Shown piece after piece: positions 24,057 through 25,823 of a stretch of 25,823 nt of DNA. This stretch comes from an uncultured Muribaculaceae bacterium (GTDB lineage Bacteria > Bacteroidota > Bacteroidia > Bacteroidales > Muribaculaceae). Within the stretch, counting starts at the first letter, position 1; each line of letters begins with the position of its first letter. The translations under genes and the position numbers were made by a program. The stretch lies in contig CALHWU010000128.1 in NCBI GenBank assembly GCA_938039795.1, positions 1 through 25,823 of the forward strand, written 5' to 3'. The notes below the pieces were generated by a model that searched no databases, had not been told where the DNA came from, and saw nothing but the letters and a program-made list of their open reading frames with translations.

Positions 24057-24108
24057 TTCAACCGGCCGGAATGCTTCCCAAGGCTTCCCAAGGCCTGTCG
24101 TGGTTGAA
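24057..24108. repeat. Inverted repeat enclosing a 10-bp tandem duplication between divergent promoters
   Basis: TTCAACC (24057-24063) and GGTTGAA (24102-24108) form an exact 7-bp inverted repeat. Between them lie the palindrome CCGGCCGG (24062-24069) and two direct copies of GCTTCCCAAG (24073-24092). The block sits between the -7 box of the symporter-metH operon and the rpsU promoter, where a regulator could act on both. No protein is assigned. Confidence 0.6.
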
Positions 24109-24124
24109 TTTTTGTGGAAAAGTT

Positions 24125-24155
24125 TTTGTAATGTAAAAAAATGTCAGTAATTTTG
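24125..24155 (+). promoter_or_regulatory. Strong Bacteroidota-type promoter for rpsU
   Basis: TTTG at 24125-24128, a 19-nt spacer, then a perfect -7 box TAATTTTG at 24148-24155. It gives an A/T-rich leader of about 50 nt before the ATG at 24212. It is one of the best-matching promoters in the window, as expected for a ribosomal protein gene. Confidence 0.75.
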
Positions 24156-24211
24156 CCGCGCATTTGAAGCAATTATATACAAATCAAAAAAATATAACAA
24201 CACCAAAGACA

Positions 24212-24403
24212 ATGATTATCGTACAAGTCAAAGAAGGCGAGAACATCGAAAGAGCCCTCAAGAAATTCAAACGTAAATTCGAGAAGACCGGCGTCGTCAA
24301 GGAGCTCCGCAGCCGTCAGGCCTTTGAGAAGCCTTCGGTAAGCAACCGCAAAAAGATGATGAAGGCCGTTTACGTTCAGAAGCTCCGCGCAGTCGAGGAA
24401 TAA
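24212..24403 (+). CDS. rpsU: 30S ribosomal protein S21
   Basis: A small basic protein of the 30S subunit, 63 residues. MIIVQVKEGENIERALKKFKRKFEKTG is followed by VVKELRSRQAFEKPSVSNRKK, the usual Bacteroidota S21 pattern. The start is the ATG at 24212; the frame opens 48 nt earlier, but the extra residues (KQLYTNQKNITTPKT) lie in the A-rich leader and are not family-like. It is preceded by a strong promoter and followed by a terminator. In Bacteroidota, S21 has been linked to occlusion of the 16S anti-Shine-Dalgarno, which fits the lack of clear Shine-Dalgarno sites in this window; that link comes from general knowledge. Confidence 0.95.
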   Translation: MIIVQVKEGENIERALKKFKRKFEKTGVVKELRSRQAFEKPSVSNRKKMMKAVYVQKLRAVEE

Positions 24404-24445
24404 GCCTTTGCCTGACGTAATCACCAGATAGCAATCACGCATCAC

Positions 24446-24486
24446 CCCGCCCGTAAGCTCGCAACAAGGCTTCCGAGGCGGGTTTT
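24446..24486 (+). terminator. Terminator after rpsU, directly in front of the FNT gene
   Basis: CCCGCC (24446-24451) pairs with GGCGGG (24477-24482), followed by TTTT. The interior adds CG/CG and AAGC/GCTT pairs, giving a long imperfect hairpin. The FNT channel start codon lies only 9 nt after the T-run. Confidence 0.75.
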
Positions 24487-24494
24487 ATGATTTT

Positions 24495-25310
24495 ATGCCC
24501 ATGGATCTACGTACACCTCCTGAAGTGATAGAGGCCACGCTGAAGGCTGCAGAGGCCAAGGTGGCCACTGGCCGGTCGTTGCCGCGTCTGCTGACCCTTT
24601 CGGTGCTTGCGGGCGCTTATATAGCCCTCGGCGGAATCCTTTCGGTAATCGTCGGATATGGCTTTCCCGGTCTGACGGAGTCGAATCCGGCTCTGCAGCG
24701 GTTGCTGTCGGGAGCGATGTTCCCGATCGGACTGATACTTGTGGTGGTGCTTGGAGCCGAACTGTTCACCGGCAACAATGCTCTGCTGATCCCCGCTTTC
24801 ATGAGCCGCCGTTGCACGGCGGCCGACGTGGCACGCAACTGGACGCTCGTCTATCTGGGCAATTTTGTCGGCGCGATGCTATTCACCTGGCTGATGGTAT
24901 ACGCCGCAGGGCTTACGGCCGCCGAGCCGTGGCATGGAGCGGTGCAGCGCATCGCCGTGGCCAAGGTGTCGATGCCGTGGCTGACGGTATTCATCAAGGG
25001 TATAGGCGCCAACTGGTGCGTATGCCTGGCCGTATGGCTCGCGCTGTCGGGGCGCACCCTTCTGGCCAAGATGGCAGGATGCTGGCTCCCGGTAATGGCT
25101 TTCGTGGCTCTCGGCTACGAGCATTCGATAGCTAACATGTTCTTCATCCCTCTCGGCATGATGGAGGGCGCCCCCGTAGACGCATGGCAGGCTGTGACGG
25201 CCAATATTATCCCGGCTACGCTCGGCAACATAGCGGGAGGCGCGCTGCTTGTGGGGTGTGTCCACGCGGCCCTGCATCTGCAAAGAAATACGGAGAGCAA
25301 AAAATCTTGA
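24495..25310 (+). CDS. Formate/nitrite transporter (FNT) family channel
   Basis: A pentameric inner-membrane channel for small monovalent anions (formate, nitrite, hydrosulfide, lactate), 271 residues. Six hydrophobic segments are seen: GAYIALGGILSVIVGYGF, GAMFPIGLILVVVLGAELFTGN (with the hallmark GAELFTGN), WTLVYLGNFVGAMLFTWLMVY, a segment containing KGIGANWCVCLAVWLAL, MAGCWLPVMAFVALGYEHSIANMFFIPLG (with the conserved pore His), and IIPATLGNIAGGALLVGCVH. The start is 24495 or the second Met at 24501. Formate export would fit mixed-acid fermentation in this order, but the substrate is not decided by sequence. No promoter is seen between it and the rpsU terminator. Confidence 0.92.
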   Translation: MPMDLRTPPEVIEATLKAAEAKVATGRSLPRLLTLSVLAGAYIALGGILSVIVGYGFPGLTESNPALQRLLSGAMFPIGLILVVVLGAELFTGNNALLIPAFMSRRCTAADVARNWTLVYLGNFVGAMLFTWLMVYAAGLTAAEPWHGAVQRIAVAKVSMPWLTVFIKGIGANWCVCLAVWLALSGRTLLAKMAGCWLPVMAFVALGYEHSIANMFFIPLGMMEGAPVDAWQAVTANIIPATLGNIAGGALLVGCVHAALHLQRNTESKKS

Positions 25311-25337
25311 CAATTTGCGGATAATTAGTTACCTTTG
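25306..25337 (+). promoter_or_regulatory. Bacteroidota-type promoter for the aldolase gene
   Basis: CTTG at 25306-25309 (overlapping the FNT stop codon), a 20-nt spacer, then a perfect -7 box TACCTTTG at 25330-25337. The leader to the ATG at 25384 is about 40 nt and A-rich, as expected for a highly expressed Bacteroidales gene. Confidence 0.65.
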
Positions 25338-25383
25338 CGGAAACGAAACGTACAATACGTCTAATAACTCTAAATAACAACCA

Positions 25384-25823
25384 ATGGTAAGTTACAAAGA
25401 ATTAGGCCTGGTCAACACCCGCGAGATGTTTGCCAAGGCAATCAAGGGAGGCTATGCCATCCCGGCTTTCAACTTCAACAATATGGAGCAGCTGCAGGCC
25501 ATCATCAAGGCTGCCGCCGAGGAGAAGTCGCCGGTGATCCTTCAGGTTTCGAAGGGCGCCCGCAACTATGCCAACGCTACTCTTCTCCGCTATATGGCTC
25601 AGGGCGCAGTGGCTTATGCCAAGGAACTCGGCTGGGAGCATCCCCAGATCGTGCTGCATCTTGACCATGGCGACAGCTTCGAGCTCTGCAAGAGCTGCAT
25701 CGACAGCGGCTTCTCATCGGTAATGATCGACGGCTCGCACCTCCCCTATGAGGAGAACGTGGCCCTGACCAAGAAGGTTGTCGACTATGCCCACCAGTTC
25801 GACGTTACCGTTGAGGGTGAGCT
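25384..25823 (+). CDS. fbaA: Class II fructose-bisphosphate aldolase, 3'-partial
   Basis: A zinc-dependent glycolytic aldolase that cleaves fructose 1,6-bisphosphate to dihydroxyacetone phosphate and glyceraldehyde 3-phosphate. The first 146 codons are in the window and the gene runs off the right edge. The N-terminus MVSYKELGLVNTREMFAKAI is followed by YAIPAFNFNNMEQLQAII. The zinc/catalytic segment VLHLDHGDSFELCKSCIDSG is present, as are FSSVMIDGSHLPYEENV and the start of VTVEGE. All are typical of the FbaA/class II family with good agreement. The start at 25384 follows an A-rich leader with its own promoter, separating it from the FNT gene. Confidence 0.95.
   Translation, partial: MVSYKELGLVNTREMFAKAIKGGYAIPAFNFNNMEQLQAIIKAAAEEKSPVILQVSKGARNYANATLLRYMAQGAVAYAKELGWEHPQIVLHLDHGDSFELCKSCIDSGFSSVMIDGSHLPYEENVALTKKVVDYAHQFDVTVEGE

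Noticed and set aside
1..25823. CRISPR array, insertion sequence, tRNA/rRNA genes or prophage
   Set aside because: No spaced direct repeats, transposase or integrase frames, tRNA-like cloverleafs or phage genes were seen on either strand.

Overview
The window is a gene-dense stretch of a Bacteroidales chromosome, most likely Muribaculaceae (S24-7). Three observations support this. Ribosome binding sites are poor and A-rich. Genes are preceded by Bacteroidota-type -7 boxes (TAnnTTTG, several with a TTTG/cTTG about 20 nt upstream). The protein set is typical of the group: YidE-like transporter, DUF3467 protein, reverse-rubrerythrin modules, S21 of Bacteroidota type and class II aldolase. GC content is fairly high for the order, which explains the many long antisense shadow ORFs. 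The family assignment is inference; the order-level call is firm.

Layout. (1) 1-5308, + strand: an RND/HAE1 efflux permease cut by the left edge and broken by a frameshift near 2620, then its TolC/OprM-type outer-membrane lipoprotein, then an lpxA gene and a terminator. (2) 5397-8459, +: riboflavin synthase, a YidE/AspT-type transporter and a cytidylate-kinase-like protein, probably one transcript. (3) 8502-11868, +: a polyprenyl diphosphate synthase with its own -7 box, then an XRE-cupin regulator with an acyl-CoA synthetase. (4) 11934-13733, +: a LolD-type ABC ATPase with an almost absent leader, a small lipoprotein and a DUF3467 protein overlapping it by 4 nt, closed by a terminator. (5) 13758-16474, +: cysS and an FprA-type flavodiiron protein. 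(6) 16590-17133, - strand: a ferritin-like protein and a rubredoxin in overlapping frames, usually one polypeptide (reverse rubrerythrin). They converge on the flavodiiron gene across a strong shared hairpin. (7) 17275-18989, +: a rhodanese-domain envelope protein and a membrane histidine kinase. (8) 24019-19002, -: a sodium:alanine/glycine-type symporter and metH, 15 nt apart. (9) 24125-25823, +: rpsU, a terminator, a formate/nitrite-type channel and the start of class II fructose-bisphosphate aldolase with its own promoter.

The content is mainly core metabolism (envelope lipid A, efflux, riboflavin, isoprenoid chain, methionine, glycolysis) plus an anaerobe's O2/NO/peroxide defence pair (flavodiiron protein and rubredoxin/ferritin-like proteins). 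I see no mobile element, CRISPR array, tRNA or rRNA gene, and no clearly new multi-gene system. The points most worth checking are the split reverse rubrerythrin, the frameshifted RND pump with an extra predicted membrane hairpin, the near-leaderless ABC ATPase, the lipoprotein/DUF3467 overlap, the symporter-metH operon and the FNT channel placed just behind the rpsU terminator.
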